DNA of 64,000 bases from Bacillus sp. UNC438CL73TsuS30 (GCF_000482325.1 NZ_AXVA01000011.1:1-64000); one strand, 5' to 3'; positions 15,343 to 25,634 are shown, counted from the first letter of the stretch. Notes: generated by a model from the sequence alone, not told the origin. Numbers and translations are program-made.

Positions 15343-17095
15343 AATCTGTATTCACCTCTTTAGGGATTTTAACCTTAATGGTTGTACCTTTGTTGATTTT
15401 GCTTTCGATACTGATTCCATAGTTACTACCGTAATGGGATTGAATCCTGGTTTGAACATTGTATAAGCCAATTTTCTTTTTATACTTGGATAAATCCTCT
15501 GAATTATTTTTTAGGCGTTCCTGAATTTGCTGGAGATGGACAGGTTCTATGCCTTTTCCATTATCTGAAACAGTGAAGATGATATTCCCATCCACCTCTT
15601 TACCCTCAATAATTAGATTCCCAGAGGATCTTAAAGGGTCAATTCCGTGGATGATGGCATTCTCCACAATCGGTTGAAGAATCAGTTTTACTGTAAGACA
15701 GAATTTTATTTCATCATTCATTACTATTGAATAATCAAGGGGATAGCGCATTCTGATTTTTTGAATTTCTAAATAACTTTCGAGGTACATAACTTCTTGA
15801 TGTATGGGGATTTTCTCTTCAAAAGAGCTGATACTTAAACGTAATAATCTTCCTAAAAGAACTATTAAATGACTAATTTCGTGTTCCTTCTTCATTCGTG
15901 CTAGTGAGTTTATCGATTCCAGTGTGTTATAAAGGAAATGGGGATTAATCTGCAGTTGAAGTGCGGTGATTTCTGCAGCTTTTTTTAATTTCTCTTCCTC
16001 AGCCACTGATTGGACTAACCTATTAATCTGGACAATCATTTCATTAAATCCTTGTCCGAGTTCACCAATTTCGTCCTTCGATTTAACGATAAATTTTTGA
16101 TTAAGGTTACCGTTTTTAACCTTGGACATCACTCTTTGCAATATCTTAATCGGTTTGGATATTCTATGGGAGATGAACATAGCTGATAATAAACAAACGA
16201 TTACACTTGTAATGATGATCATCCATACGATCCATTTCACTTGTGTGACTGGCTTATAAAAATCATTTGCTTCGAAATATTCTGCTACATACCACTTCGT
16301 TGTAGGATTATATTGTTTAAAAAGCAGATAGCTCTTATGGTCTTTGGTATGGATAGTTGACCCATTTTTTTGTTTTTGTACGGAGTCAAAGGAGATATGA
16401 GCTAAGCGTGCCGGTGCTAAGACAAAGCCTTGATTGTTATATATAAATGTTCCGGATGAAGTTTCGGAATCTAGTTCATTATTTAATATGTATTCGAGTA
16501 ATTCAGGTTTAAAATCAATCACCATATAGCCGTAACTTCTTAGATTACGATCCCAAACCTTTTGAACATAGGAATATACCTTTTGATTTTTATCTAGATT
16601 GGAATAGCTTCTGGTGTGTAGATTCGTAATAAGAGGGTTCAGGTTATTTTTTTCTACATCTTTTAACCAGGGAAGTTTATTAAAATAGTCTTTTGTAAAA
16701 TTCATATTAAGGGAATAACCGTAATTGTAAACAAAACCGTTATTACTAATAATGGTTATACCAACTGTTTCCGGGCGGATCGTTTGAATACTTTCCATCA
16801 GAGCATCAAGTCTTAAGTAGAACTGTGGATGCAGAGTAGGATCTTGGTTTGCTAGAAATTGTGAAAATACTGCGCTGTTCTTTATTCCAGATTGCATTCT
16901 TTCTAAATCAAATAAAAAAGTATTAAGCGCTTTCATTTTCTGACTTAAAATATAATTTGCATGATACTGCAAATTTTCATAGAGGCTTTGTGAATATTTT
17001 TTAAATGTAACCCATCCAACTAAAGAAAGTGGAATAACTGAGATGAGTATAAAGGAAATAATGAGTTTAAAGAAGATGGAGTTTAAAAACCTCAT
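15317..17095 (-). CDS. Sensor histidine kinase, YesM family
   Basis: 592 aa. TM helix at about 12-32, extracellular sensor to about 285 (dCache/YesM-type), TM at about 290-312, HAMP about 315-365, His_kinase domain with LQLQINPHFLYNTLESINSL (phospho-acceptor His of the HPK7/8 type) and ATPase domain with N-box VENAIIHGI and G-box FTVSDNGKGI. Works with the overlapping response regulator; likely senses an extracellular saccharide or the ligand-loaded binding protein. Divergent from the ABC importer genes. Confidence 0.93.
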   Translation of the reverse strand: MRFLNSIFFKLIISFILISVIPLSLVGWVTFKKYSQSLYENLQYHANYILSQKMKALNTFLFDLERMQSGIKNSAVFSQFLANQDPTLHPQFYLRLDALMESIQTIRPETVGITIISNNGFVYNYGYSLNMNFTKDYFNKLPWLKDVEKNNLNPLITNLHTRSYSNLDKNQKVYSYVQKVWDRNLRSYGYMVIDFKPELLEYILNNELDSETSSGTFIYNNQGFVLAPARLAHISFDSVQKQKNGSTIHTKDHKSYLLFKQYNPTTKWYVAEYFEANDFYKPVTQVKWIVWMIIITSVIVCLLSAMFISHRISKPIKILQRVMSKVKNGNLNQKFIVKSKDEIGELGQGFNEMIVQINRLVQSVAEEEKLKKAAEITALQLQINPHFLYNTLESINSLARMKKEHEISHLIVLLGRLLRLSISSFEEKIPIHQEVMYLESYLEIQKIRMRYPLDYSIVMNDEIKFCLTVKLILQPIVENAIIHGIDPLRSSGNLIIEGKEVDGNIIFTVSDNGKGIEPVHLQQIQERLKNNSEDLSKYKKKIGLYNVQTRIQSHYGSNYGISIESKINKGTTIKVKIPKEVNTDYEKNVNCG

Positions 17096-17325
17096 TTGGT
17101 CAAATTTTCCTCCCTTTTAATAGATTATTTTAGTTTTTTTGCTAGCCACTAAATGTCCCTTTTTTCCTACGATTTATCCCGTTGTTTAATTATTTAAAAA
17201 ATTTATAATTATCAATAAGTTCAAGTTTACTATTTTTAGAATAACGAAGGGAGGAAAAAAAGTAAAATCCTTTTTATGTAAAATACTGAAAAATCAGTTA
17301 GTAGATGTTTGGGGAGGGTCAAAAG

Positions 17326-18681
17326 GTGAAAAATTACAGGAATTTTTTTACTTTAGTGCTAACAGTTGTTTTAGTGGTAACCCTGATCGTTGGTTGTCAG
17401 TCTCCTACAGCTAGTAATAACGCAAATAATTCAGGTAAACAGGATGAAAGTAATAGCGCAAAAGCCGAGAAGGGCAAAACGCTAGATCTTTATATTCCGA
17501 ATTACTTTAACGATGTTGAAAAACAGCAATGGGCAGATGTTGTTAACAAATTTAAAGAACTGAACCCTGGTATTAACGTCAATATTGCTACCGGTGATGT
17601 ACAAGTGGAATCTGGAAAACTGCCAACTCTTTTGCAGTCTGGAGTAAATCCGCCTGATGCGATTCTCATGAATGCAGGCCCCGGCAGGGTTTCTGTTTTA
17701 TCAGATGTAAATTTAATTCAACCTTTAAATAAAATGTATGAAAGAAACGATTGGAAAGATAAACTGCGTCCATTTGCTTATAACCTTATCTCTGGTGAAA
17801 AAAATATTTATGAATTACCCCATATGATTGATGCCATTGGTATTTTCTATAACAAAGATATCTTCCAGAAAAACGGGCTAGAAGTCCCAAAAACAAAAGA
17901 CGAATTCTTGAAAACACTTCAAAAATTAAAAGATACCGGAATCTCACCAATTACAGTAGGGGCACGTAATGGATACGCAATTGGATGGTTGTTTGGGGTT
18001 ATGTTGGAATCTGTGGCTGGTACTGAAAAAGTAGAAAATCTATTATATGGAAACGGAAAGTGGAATGATCCAGAAATTGTGAAAGTAGCAGAAATGATGA
18101 ACGATTGGGTGAAAAAGGGGTATATTGCTAAAGAATCTGTAACGCAAACACAAGCTGACTCGAAGTTTAGATTTTTAGGTAAAAAAGCAGCGATGGAGGC
18201 AGAAGGGACCTATTTAATTACGGACCTTGCGGCTCAAAGTTTACAAAAAAGCGTCAATATGTTTATGATGCCCTCCTTTATTGACGGAAAGACGGCTAAA
18301 CCAGTTGGTGGAATTGGGTTAACCTGGGTGGTTCCGACAAAAGCGAAAGATGTTGATTTAGCTGAGAAATGGTTCAATTTTATCGTTTCAAAGGATTATA
18401 GCGATATTGTTTTACACAAGCCTGATTATAATTTTGTCCCAGCTTCAAAAGCTTCAGAAGGAATTGAACCAGTTGGCGATGTTTTAAAAACATCAATGAA
18501 AGAAATTGCGGATGGTTCTGGCTACAATCCAAGTGTATTTATTGGGGTGGAAGCAAAAGAAGCCTATTATCAAAATTTACAGGGTCTGGTTGGTGGCTTG
18601 ATATCACCTAAGGAAGCTATGAATAATATTGAAGCAGCTGCAGAGAAGGATCGTGCTGCGGGATTCAAATTAAACAAGTAA
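17326..18681 (+). CDS. ABC transporter sugar-binding lipoprotein
   Basis: 451 aa from GTG 17326 (GGGGAGGG 8 nt upstream), which gives a clean lipoprotein signal: MKNYRN, hydrophobic core, lipobox LIVGC near residue 25. The rest is an extracellular solute-binding protein of family 1 (maltose-binding type): TLDLYIPNYF, WADVVNKFKELNPGINV, YELPHMIDAIGIFYNKDIF. It captures a sugar or oligosaccharide for the two permeases downstream. No ATPase is encoded in the operon, so a shared MsmX-type ATPase is expected, as usual in Bacillus (inference). Confidence 0.92.
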   Translation: MKNYRNFFTLVLTVVLVVTLIVGCQSPTASNNANNSGKQDESNSAKAEKGKTLDLYIPNYFNDVEKQQWADVVNKFKELNPGINVNIATGDVQVESGKLPTLLQSGVNPPDAILMNAGPGRVSVLSDVNLIQPLNKMYERNDWKDKLRPFAYNLISGEKNIYELPHMIDAIGIFYNKDIFQKNGLEVPKTKDEFLKTLQKLKDTGISPITVGARNGYAIGWLFGVMLESVAGTEKVENLLYGNGKWNDPEIVKVAEMMNDWVKKGYIAKESVTQTQADSKFRFLGKKAAMEAEGTYLITDLAAQSLQKSVNMFMMPSFIDGKTAKPVGGIGLTWVVPTKAKDVDLAEKWFNFIVSKDYSDIVLHKPDYNFVPASKASEGIEPVGDVLKTSMKEIADGSGYNPSVFIGVEAKEAYYQNLQGLVGGLISPKEAMNNIEAAAEKDRAAGFKLNK

Positions 18682-18687
18682 TTGAAT

Positions 18688-18717
18688 ATGAGGGGTTTAA
18701 AACTTTGAACCCCTCAT
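18688..18717 (+). promoter_or_regulatory. Intercistronic stem-loop between binding protein and permease
   Basis: ATGAGGGGTT (18688-18697) and AACCCCTCAT (18708-18717), a perfect 10-bp stem with a 10-nt loop and no T tract. It probably stabilises the upstream message so the binding protein is made in excess over the permeases. Confidence 0.65.
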
Positions 18718-18735
18718 GTAAAGGAGGGGTAAACA

Positions 18736-19686
18736 TTGAATTTATCTGATTCTGCATCCTCTTTAAAGATTGATCAAAAGAATAGTCCCGCCATTATGAA
18801 GGGAAAAAGAAAAGTGAAGATCAAAAAGATCATTATGATTCTTTCCTTTCTATCACCAGCGCTCATTTTATACGCCATTTTTATTCTCTATCCGATGATC
18901 AATGCAATCAAACTAAGTTTTTTTGATTGGGATGGAGCAGCACCATCGATGAATTTCGTTGGTTTCGAAAACTATATAAAACTTACCGGTGACAAAATAT
19001 TTTTAAAGGCACTGGGACACAATTTGTTATGGGTAGTCCTTAGTTTAATCCTAATGGTTATCCCAACCTTAATATTGGCTGTTTTAATTAGCCGGTTAAA
19101 AAAGGGAAAGACGTTCTTCCGGGCAGGCTTTTACCTGCCAAGTGTTCTATCTTTAGCCGTTGTTGGGATTTTATGGTCGAAAATTTATGACCCGAATATG
19201 GGACCCATCAACGTATTTTTAAGATCGATAGGCTTAGAAAATGCTGCGAAGAATTGGCTGGGTGAACCTCTCTTTGTTATTCCAGCATTAGTGGTCGCCA
19301 GTACTTGGGCCTTCTACGGTCTCTATTTGATTCTATTTCTAGCAGGTTTACAAAATATTAATCATGAACTATATGAGGCGGCCGACTTGGATGGAGCAGG
19401 TCCAATCAGAAAATTTTGGAGTATAACAATTCCAAGTTTACGGAATACCCTAAACGTTGTCATTAGTATGGTTATTATAAATGCGCTAAAGGGCTTTGCA
19501 TTAATTTGGATTATGACCCAGGGTGGACCATTCTATATGAGTGAACTTGTTTCAACCTATGTCTATAAGGCGGCCTTTAGTATGAATAAGGTTAGCTATG
19601 CAACGGCGGGAAGTGTGGTATTGGGAATCATCGTAATCCTATTTACGGTTGCTTTTAACTATTACCGGGAAAGGAGTGAAAATTAG
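18736..19686 (+). CDS. ABC transporter permease, sugar (MalF/UgpA type)
   Basis: 316 aa from TTG (AAGGAGGGG 6 nt upstream). Six membrane helices; the EAA loop that docks the ATPase reads YEAADLDGAGPIRKFWSITIPSL. Long hydrophilic N-terminus of about 30 residues. Its stop overlaps the next start (TAGTG). Confidence 0.92.
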   Translation: MNLSDSASSLKIDQKNSPAIMKGKRKVKIKKIIMILSFLSPALILYAIFILYPMINAIKLSFFDWDGAAPSMNFVGFENYIKLTGDKIFLKALGHNLLWVVLSLILMVIPTLILAVLISRLKKGKTFFRAGFYLPSVLSLAVVGILWSKIYDPNMGPINVFLRSIGLENAAKNWLGEPLFVIPALVVASTWAFYGLYLILFLAGLQNINHELYEAADLDGAGPIRKFWSITIPSLRNTLNVVISMVIINALKGFALIWIMTQGGPFYMSELVSTYVYKAAFSMNKVSYATAGSVVLGIIVILFTVAFNYYRERSEN

Positions 19687-20522
19687 TGGAGTCTATTTTT
19701 AAAAGATGGAAGTCTTCACAAGTTGCCCTATGGGCGGTACTGCTCATTCTTCTCCTTTTTATTACGGCACCTATCTTTTATGCGATCATTGCAAGTTTTA
19801 AGACTAATATGGAAATTTTTGGTAGCCCTTTTTCGCTGCCAAAGTCGTGGGATTTTGATAATTATATCAATGCCTGGAATCTGGGGAACTTTAAAGTTTA
19901 CTTCTTAAACAGTGCTTTTATTACGATAGGCGGGATGTTGATTGTTGCGTTGGTTGCCTGCCCTGCAGGATATGCCTTTGCCCAATTAAACTTTAAAGGA
20001 AATAACTTCATTTTCTATTTGGTGCTATTAGGGATGTCACTACCTGTACAGGCGATCATCATCCCCATCTTCTTTCAATTAAAATCGATGGGCTTAGTGA
20101 ATACCTTGACAGGGGTTACTTTAGTTTCATCTGGGTTGGCGCTGCCGTTTTCCATATTCCTGATGAGAAATACTTTTCGGGATATTCCAAAGGAGCTTAA
20201 AGAATCCGCCGCCATTGATGGTGCCGGTGAATGGCGAACCTTTTGGTCTGTTATTCTGCCATTAGCCAAGCCCGGTTTAGTAGCCCTGCTGATTTTCACT
20301 TTTATGAACATCTGGAATGACTTTTTACTTCCATTAGTTTTATTGATTTCCCAAAACAAATTTACGATTTCTCTAGGATTATATTCTTTCCAGGGGGAAC
20401 AGACTACAAATTTTGGATTAATCTTTGGCGGCACTGTGATTAGTATGATTCCAAGCATTATTATTTATATCATTTTCCAACGGTCATTTGTGGAAGGGAT
20501 GACCGATGGGGCCAATAAGTAA
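19686..20522 (+). CDS. ABC transporter permease, sugar (MalG/UgpE type)
   Basis: 278 aa, GTG start overlapping the previous stop by 1 nt. Six helices; EAA motif KESAAIDGAGEWRTFWSVILPL. Partner of the preceding permease in the membrane channel. Confidence 0.92.
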   Translation: MESIFKRWKSSQVALWAVLLILLLFITAPIFYAIIASFKTNMEIFGSPFSLPKSWDFDNYINAWNLGNFKVYFLNSAFITIGGMLIVALVACPAGYAFAQLNFKGNNFIFYLVLLGMSLPVQAIIIPIFFQLKSMGLVNTLTGVTLVSSGLALPFSIFLMRNTFRDIPKELKESAAIDGAGEWRTFWSVILPLAKPGLVALLIFTFMNIWNDFLLPLVLLISQNKFTISLGLYSFQGEQTTNFGLIFGGTVISMIPSIIIYIIFQRSFVEGMTDGANK

Positions 20523-20574
20523 CTATACTTCTACGTATTTTTGAAAAATAACAAAGGAATGGAGAGATTTTTAA

Positions 20575-20931
20575 ATGGCAACTATTACGGATTTGAATGC
20601 TGAAAAACACTTATTACCAATGGATTGGGGCGGAATTCAATGGCTCTGTGGCCAGGATATTGATCCAGAATGTGAAATGACATTTGGAATGGTATATATA
20701 AACGCCGGGGAAGCCAATGATCGTCACGTCCATCCAAATTGCGAAGAATTAATCTTTGTGTTATCCGGAGAGTGTGATCATACACTTGGGGATGAAACCT
20801 ATCATCTTAAACCTGGAATGATGTTGCGTATCCCGAGAAATGTACCACATAATGCGACTGTTACTAGCTGGGAACCTTGTAGAATGATCATCGCCTATTC
20901 AGCACCAGACCGTCAGACAATCGGTGAATAA
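20575..20931 (+). CDS. Cupin-domain protein
   Basis: 118 aa single cupin. Motif 1 is seen as NDRHVHPNCEELIFVLSGE (metal His, His, Glu) and motif 2 as PGMMLRIPRNVPHNA (metal His). Small cupins next to sugar oxidoreductases are often isomerases/epimerases or substrate-binding proteins. In the operon between importer and oxidoreductase, it probably acts on the imported sugar acid or keto-sugar; exact reaction unknown. Confidence 0.85.
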   Translation: MATITDLNAEKHLLPMDWGGIQWLCGQDIDPECEMTFGMVYINAGEANDRHVHPNCEELIFVLSGECDHTLGDETYHLKPGMMLRIPRNVPHNATVTSWEPCRMIIAYSAPDRQTIGE

Positions 20932-20963
20932 TAGTTTAATAAAGGATGAAGAGGGGAGAAACA

Positions 20964-22049
20964 ATGGAACCAATTAAATTTAATTACGAGTATTCCAATA
21001 AGATTAGGGTGGGATTTATTGGGTGCGGAGCTCATGCATTTCGAAATGTTTACCCAACGTTTGATTATGCACCAGTTGAATTAGTTGCTGTTTGTGATTT
21101 AAACCAAGAGCGAGCTGAAATTTATAAAAAAAGATTTGGAGCAGAAAAAGCTTATACAGATTATAAAGAAATGTTGAAAAAAGAGGATTTGGATGCTGTT
21201 TTTGTTGTCTTAAATTTTGATCAAAATGGTCATCCCCTGTATCCGAAAATTGTTCCAGATATTTTGAAGGCAGGGCTGCCTGCATGGATCGAAAAGCCAG
21301 TTTCCTATACTGCGAGAGAAGCAGAAGAATTAATCGAGTTGGAAGAAAAAACAGGTCAGTTTGTCCTTGTTTCAAATAAACGTTATTTTTATCCAACGTT
21401 TGTCAAAGCCAAAAAGATTCTTGAGAGTGAGCTATTTGGAGAGCCGGTCTCCATTTCAGGGAGATACCCGCTTACTTTGTCTCCATTTCAAGAGGAGCTT
21501 GGCGAACGAACTGGTTTACATTGGTTTTTAGATATTTGTCACCCAATGTCCGGCATTCATTATCTTATGGGTGAAGTAAAGGAAATGCTTTTCATTGAGC
21601 ACCAACCGAGTGGGAACGTTCAGACACTTCTCTCATTTAAGTCAGGTGCAGTTGGAAATCTGGAGTTACCTTCCACTCAAGCAGATACGAGCCCTCTTGA
21701 AAGATATGAAGTGATAGGAAATAAGCAGAATGTCGTGATCGATAACGGAATGAGGCTGTCCTACTATAAGGGATCAAAAGGCAGTGGAGAATATGGGAAG
21801 GCCCCGTCCTATATTGGTGATGATCCGACGGATGGTCCAGTGCATTGGGAGCCGGAGTTTTCTTTAGGGCAAATTTATAATAAAAACCTTTTTCTGCAGG
21901 GAATGGTTCAAAGCGTCAATCACTTTTCCAATGCAGTATTAAAAGGCCGGAAAATTGAACGGGCCACATTGAAGGATTCCTTACATTTAACCAAAATCTT
22001 TGAGGCATACAAAAATAATCGCTCTGGAAAATGGATCACAATTGAATAA
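20964..22049 (+). CDS. Gfo/Idh/MocA-family oxidoreductase
   Basis: 361 aa from ATG 20964, preferred because GAGGGGAG lies 7 nt upstream (in-frame ATG 20946 is alternative). N-terminal Rossmann fold RVGFIGCGAHAFRNVYP, then the family EKPV motif (WIEKPVSYTAREAEEL) with the catalytic Lys, and the C-terminal alpha/beta domain with GLHWFLDICHPMSGIHYLMG (catalytic His region). NAD(P)-dependent oxidation of a sugar, inositol or glycoside hydroxyl is the family activity. Neighbouring TIM-barrel isomerase and cupin support oxidation followed by isomerisation or elimination. Confidence 0.9.
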   Translation: MEPIKFNYEYSNKIRVGFIGCGAHAFRNVYPTFDYAPVELVAVCDLNQERAEIYKKRFGAEKAYTDYKEMLKKEDLDAVFVVLNFDQNGHPLYPKIVPDILKAGLPAWIEKPVSYTAREAEELIELEEKTGQFVLVSNKRYFYPTFVKAKKILESELFGEPVSISGRYPLTLSPFQEELGERTGLHWFLDICHPMSGIHYLMGEVKEMLFIEHQPSGNVQTLLSFKSGAVGNLELPSTQADTSPLERYEVIGNKQNVVIDNGMRLSYYKGSKGSGEYGKAPSYIGDDPTDGPVHWEPEFSLGQIYNKNLFLQGMVQSVNHFSNAVLKGRKIERATLKDSLHLTKIFEAYKNNRSGKWITIE

Positions 22050-22063
22050 CGGGAGGGTAAAAA

Positions 22064-22978
22064 ATGAATTTGAGTATTTTTACGGATATGTTAGGCAGTG
22101 AGTCATTTGAAGAGGCACTTCAACATGCTAAGGATTTGGGGTTTGTCAACATTGATTTAAGAGGAAAGTTAGACGGTTCCACAATCGATAATATTCCCTT
22201 AGATAAAGCTAGAAAACTAAGTTTACAAATCGAAAATGAAAATCTAAAGGTTAGCTGTTTAAGTTCTTGGGCAGTCAACCCATGTACTTTCTCCGGGGAA
22301 CCAACCTATCAGAACGATGATGAAAATCATCATAAACAAATGAGTACCGTTTTGAATCGATTATTTGATTTAGCTGATATTTTTAATACAACGTATATAA
22401 GAATTTATTCTTTATATCGCCAAGAGGATTTCAATCTCTTATCGGATGATGAAAAGCAAAGACAGTATAAACATAATGCAGAAGTTTTACTAAGACATGC
22501 AGAACATGCAAAAAATCGAGGAAAAATTTTATTGGTTGAAAATGAACCCCCTACCTTAACGAGTAATTGTGAAGAATTAGGAATTCTGATGAAATACACC
22601 AATCATCCTCATTTGAAAATTAATTGGGATATCGTCAATGGCTGGCGGGCAGGGGAATATCCAACCTTGGAAAAATATGAACTTATTAAAGGGTCTATCA
22701 ATCAAACCCATTTAAAAGGAGCTTCACGCTTATCAAATTCAATCACAAAAGAAAACCCATATGGCTTGTTTGGTAATTTTGCTATTGCAGGCAAAGATGA
22801 CTTTGATCATGAATCTATTATGAAGGCGCTCGCAGAATATGACCCACAGGCAATTTTAACGATTGATACCCATTATCCGTCCTTTTACCAGCAAGATAAA
22901 CTCGGTGAGGTAGAAGTTGTTCGCCGTACCAAAGAATATTTCGAGATGGTTCTAAAAAAGGAGGGAGCTCATGAGTAA
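22064..22978 (+). CDS. Sugar phosphate isomerase/epimerase family (AP endonuclease 2-like TIM barrel)
   Basis: 304 aa. TIM-barrel pattern with FTDMLGSESFEEALQHAKDL at the start, metal-binding acidic residues in LLVENEPPTL and HLKINWDIVNGW, and His in NQTHLKGA. Members include IolE/IolI and keto-sugar isomerases. Overlaps the next gene by 8 nt. Confidence 0.88.
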   Translation: MNLSIFTDMLGSESFEEALQHAKDLGFVNIDLRGKLDGSTIDNIPLDKARKLSLQIENENLKVSCLSSWAVNPCTFSGEPTYQNDDENHHKQMSTVLNRLFDLADIFNTTYIRIYSLYRQEDFNLLSDDEKQRQYKHNAEVLLRHAEHAKNRGKILLVENEPPTLTSNCEELGILMKYTNHPHLKINWDIVNGWRAGEYPTLEKYELIKGSINQTHLKGASRLSNSITKENPYGLFGNFAIAGKDDFDHESIMKALAEYDPQAILTIDTHYPSFYQQDKLGEVEVVRRTKEYFEMVLKKEGAHE

Positions 22979-24212
22979 GAAAGTTGTTTTAGTTGGTTCT
23001 CTTGATACGAAGGAAAAAGAATTTTTATATGTGAAAGAGATTATTGAAGAATCGGGCCATGAAACCTTACTAATCAACACAGGTGTTTATGAGTCTTCTA
23101 CTGTTGCTGACATTCTTAATAAGGAGGTTGCATTAGCTGGAGGTTCTTCAATTGAAGAACTAAGGAATAAAAATGATCGAGGATTTGCGGTTGCAGTTAT
23201 GACAAAGGGAGCAAATGCAATTGTAAAGAAATTAGTAGATGAAGACCGTGTTTCAGGTGTTTTTGGAATGGGAGGAACGGCTGGAACAACTGTTGGAGCA
23301 GCTGCCATGAAAAATGTACCGGTTGGAATTCCAAAACTAATTGTTTCCACTGTTGCTTCAGGAAACACCAGGCCATATGTTGGTGAAAAAGATATTATGA
23401 TGTTGTATTCGATTGTGGATATTGCAGGAATTAATAGTTTATCTGCTCGGATCCTACGGAATGCAGCAAATGCCCTCAGTGGGATGGTAAAAGGAAATTC
23501 CATTACTGCTGTGAATGAAGAAAAGCCAATGATAGGGGCTACCATGTTTGGAGTTACCACACCATGTGTGAACCAGACGAGAGAAATTTTAGAAAAGAAT
23601 GGTTTTGACGTTCTTGTCTTTCATGCTACCGGCGCAGGTGGGGATGCGATGGAAAATTTAATAAACGATGGATTTATTCAGGGTGTGGTGGATATTACTA
23701 CTACTGAGTTGGCCGATGGACTTGTTGGCGGAATTTTTTCTTCAAGTGAACAGCGTTTAGAAGTAGCTGGTGCTATGGGAATTCCTCAAGTTGTTTCAGT
23801 AGGCGCCCTTGATATGGTGAATTTCGGTCCTCCTGAAACAGTACCGGAAAAATTTAAAGATCGGAAATTCTATCAACATAATCCCACCACTACTCTTATG
23901 AGGACAACAGTGGAAGAAAACTATATATTAGGTGGAATACTAGCACGGAAATTAAGTAAGAGTCATTCATCAACAGTTGTTATCTTTCCAAAGGGCGGGG
24001 TGTCATTATTAGACAGGGCTGGTCAGCCATTTGATGGCATGGAAGAAAGGGAAGCTTTGTATACTGGTATTAAAGAGAACTTAGCACCACATATTACCTT
24101 ATTAGAAGTGGAAGAGGATATCAATGATCCTCGTGTTTCTAGTTTAATAGCTAATCAATTATTGGATTTATTAAAAACAAAAATAGGTGGTGTCAAAAAT
24201 GCGAATCTCTAG
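22971..24212 (+). CDS. Tm-1-like ATP-binding protein (UPF0261)
   Basis: 413 aa, ATG inside the end of the previous gene, ribosome site GGAGGG. N-terminal motif [13 protein letters not shown], glycine-rich [15 protein letters not shown], and C-terminal [10 protein letters not shown] fit the UPF0261/Tm-1 family; in plant Tm-1 this domain is fused to the TIM-barrel domain encoded by the next gene. The bacterial pair is usually encoded side by side. Physiological reaction not established; the operon suggests a late step in degrading the imported carbohydrate. Confidence 0.88.
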   Translation: MSKKVVLVGSLDTKEKEFLYVKEIIEESGHETLLINTGVYESSTVADILNKEVALAGGSSIEELRNKNDRGFAVAVMTKGANAIVKKLVDEDRVSGVFGMGGTAGTTVGAAAMKNVPVGIPKLIVSTVASGNTRPYVGEKDIMMLYSIVDIAGINSLSARILRNAANALSGMVKGNSITAVNEEKPMIGATMFGVTTPCVNQTREILEKNGFDVLVFHATGAGGDAMENLINDGFIQGVVDITTTELADGLVGGIFSSSEQRLEVAGAMGIPQVVSVGALDMVNFGPPETVPEKFKDRKFYQHNPTTTLMRTTVEENYILGGILARKLSKSHSSTVVIFPKGGVSLLDRAGQPFDGMEEREALYTGIKENLAPHITLLEVEEDINDPRVSSLIANQLLDLLKTKIGGVKNANL

Positions 24213-25041
24213 AGAGGAAGTATTATCTCGTTTAAATAAACAAATTGAAAACAATCAAGTCATTATCGGCGGGGGTGCAGGAACAGGTTTATCGGCAAAA
24301 AGTGCAGAAATGGGCGGAATTGATCTTATTATCATCTATAATTCAGGCCGCTATCGGATGGCTGGCCGTGGTTCGCTAGCAGGCTTAATGCCATATGGTG
24401 ACGCCAACCAGATTGTGGTAGAAATGGGGCATGAAGTATTACCTGTTGTGAAAAATACTCCTGTTTTGGCGGGGGTTTGCGGCACAGATCCATTTAGAGA
24501 CATGGATTACTTTTTAAAACAATTGAAGGAATTAGGATTTTCCGGTGTGCAAAACTTCCCAACCGTAGGATTATGTGATGGGCAGTTCCGCCAGAACTTA
24601 GAGGAAACCGGCATGGGCTATGATCTGGAAGTGGAAATGATTAAAAAGGCGCATGCTCTGGGATTAGTGACTTCCCCATACGTTTTTAATGAAGAGGATG
24701 CTGTGAAAATGGCAGAGGCAGGTGCTGATATATTAGTAGCCCATGTTGGTTTAACAACTAAAGGGGCCATTGGTGCGAAAACTGCTATTGATATTGATGG
24801 TGCCGTCGATTTAGTGCAGCGGATTCATGATGCTGGTAAGAGAGTGAATACAAATATTATTGTTTTGTGCCATGGTGGTCCTATCTCAGAACCAGAGGAT
24901 GCTGAATATGTTTTAAGTAAAACCAATGGTGTTTCAGGATTTTTTGGAGCCTCCAGCATTGAACGTCTTCCGACTGAATTGGCTATTTCGGGGCAGGTTA
25001 AGAAGTTTAAGGAGATTAATAAGAATAAAATCTATTCATAA
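24199..25041 (+). CDS. Phosphoenolpyruvate hydrolase family protein (TIM barrel, Tm-1 partner)
   Basis: 280 aa from ATG 24199 (AGGTGGTG upstream; GTG at 24187 is less likely), overlapping the previous gene by 14 nt. [39 protein letters not shown] and [11 protein letters not shown] are signature stretches of this PEP mutase/isocitrate lyase-like family. Corresponds to the C-terminal half of plant Tm-1. Last gene of the eight-gene operon; terminator at 25041. Confidence 0.88.
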   Translation: MRISREEVLSRLNKQIENNQVIIGGGAGTGLSAKSAEMGGIDLIIIYNSGRYRMAGRGSLAGLMPYGDANQIVVEMGHEVLPVVKNTPVLAGVCGTDPFRDMDYFLKQLKELGFSGVQNFPTVGLCDGQFRQNLEETGMGYDLEVEMIKKAHALGLVTSPYVFNEEDAVKMAEAGADILVAHVGLTTKGAIGAKTAIDIDGAVDLVQRIHDAGKRVNTNIIVLCHGGPISEPEDAEYVLSKTNGVSGFFGASSIERLPTELAISGQVKKFKEINKNKIYS

Positions 25042-25079
25042 AAAAGAAGGCGGCAGGGTTACCTGTCGCTTTCTTTTTT
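25041..25079 (+). terminator. Terminator of the carbohydrate operon
   Basis: GAAGGCGGCAGG-gtta-CCTGTCGCTTTC with G-U pairs, then TTTTTT. Confidence 0.75.
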
Positions 25080-25112
25080 AATAATTCAATTTAAAAAGCA
25101 AGAAAAGAGATT

Positions 25113-25222
25113 GGAGGAGACCTTTTTTATAAAATAACTTAAGAAAGAAAAGACCTCTTCAACTTGTAGGAAACTAAAATTCATAGAAGAAATATTGGAC
25201 AGATGATTGCGTCATCTGTCCT
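25113..25222. terminator. Two further hairpins between the operon and the small minus-strand gene
   Basis: GGAGACCTTTT (25115-25125) pairs with AAAAGACCTCT at 25149-25159; then GGACAGATGA-ttgcg-TCATCTGTCC (25198-25222). The second is suitably placed to end transcription of the minus-strand ORF at 25255. Confidence 0.55.
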
Positions 25223-25254
25223 TCTTTAATCGTATCTTTTTATTATAGTTTTAT

Positions 25255-25428
25255 TTAGATAATAGGATCATACTGCTCATATCTCGGATTATAGTAATAA
25301 GGTGGCCTCGGTCCGATTTTTGGCATTTTAAAAGAATATGGATTCGCATTGTATATCAGTTCTACCTTTTCATCAGATTGTTCTACCAACAAGAGCATGA
25401 CTTCCCGACTGAAATGATATGATTGCAT
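25255..25428 (-). CDS. Small protein of unknown function (57 aa)
   Basis: ATG at 25428 with AAAGGAGG 9 nt upstream, too strong to be chance. The protein opens MQSYHFSREVMLLLVEQSDE and ends in a Pro/Tyr-rich tail (PRPPYYYNPRYEQYD), a composition seen in some spore and surface proteins. Not recognised. Confidence 0.6.
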   Translation of the reverse strand: MQSYHFSREVMLLLVEQSDEKVELIYNANPYSFKMPKIGPRPPYYYNPRYEQYDPII

Positions 25429-25547
25429 GGCGATAGTCCTCCTTTAAACACTTCTTCTTTCCTTTGCATTATTCCATCTCATGTAATACTGAGCTCGTAT
25501 GAACCATATTTTTTACATCTTAACAAGCACCCTATCAGCCCAAAAAA

Positions 25548-25634
25548 ACGTTTGTTTACCTAGCCTCCAATGATTCCCGTTTTGTAACCGGTCAAACACT
25601 TCATGTCAACGGTGGGCAATTCATTGCATCTTAG
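25548..25634 (+). pseudogene. 3' remnant of an SDR dehydrogenase gene
   Basis: The frame reads TFVYLASNDSRFVTGQTLHV-NGGQFIAS and stop, matching the C-terminus of the intact SDR encoded at 40352-41221 (LLASNDASYMTGQIIHI-NGGQFITS). No upstream body is present: only the last 28 codons survive. Confidence 0.75.
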
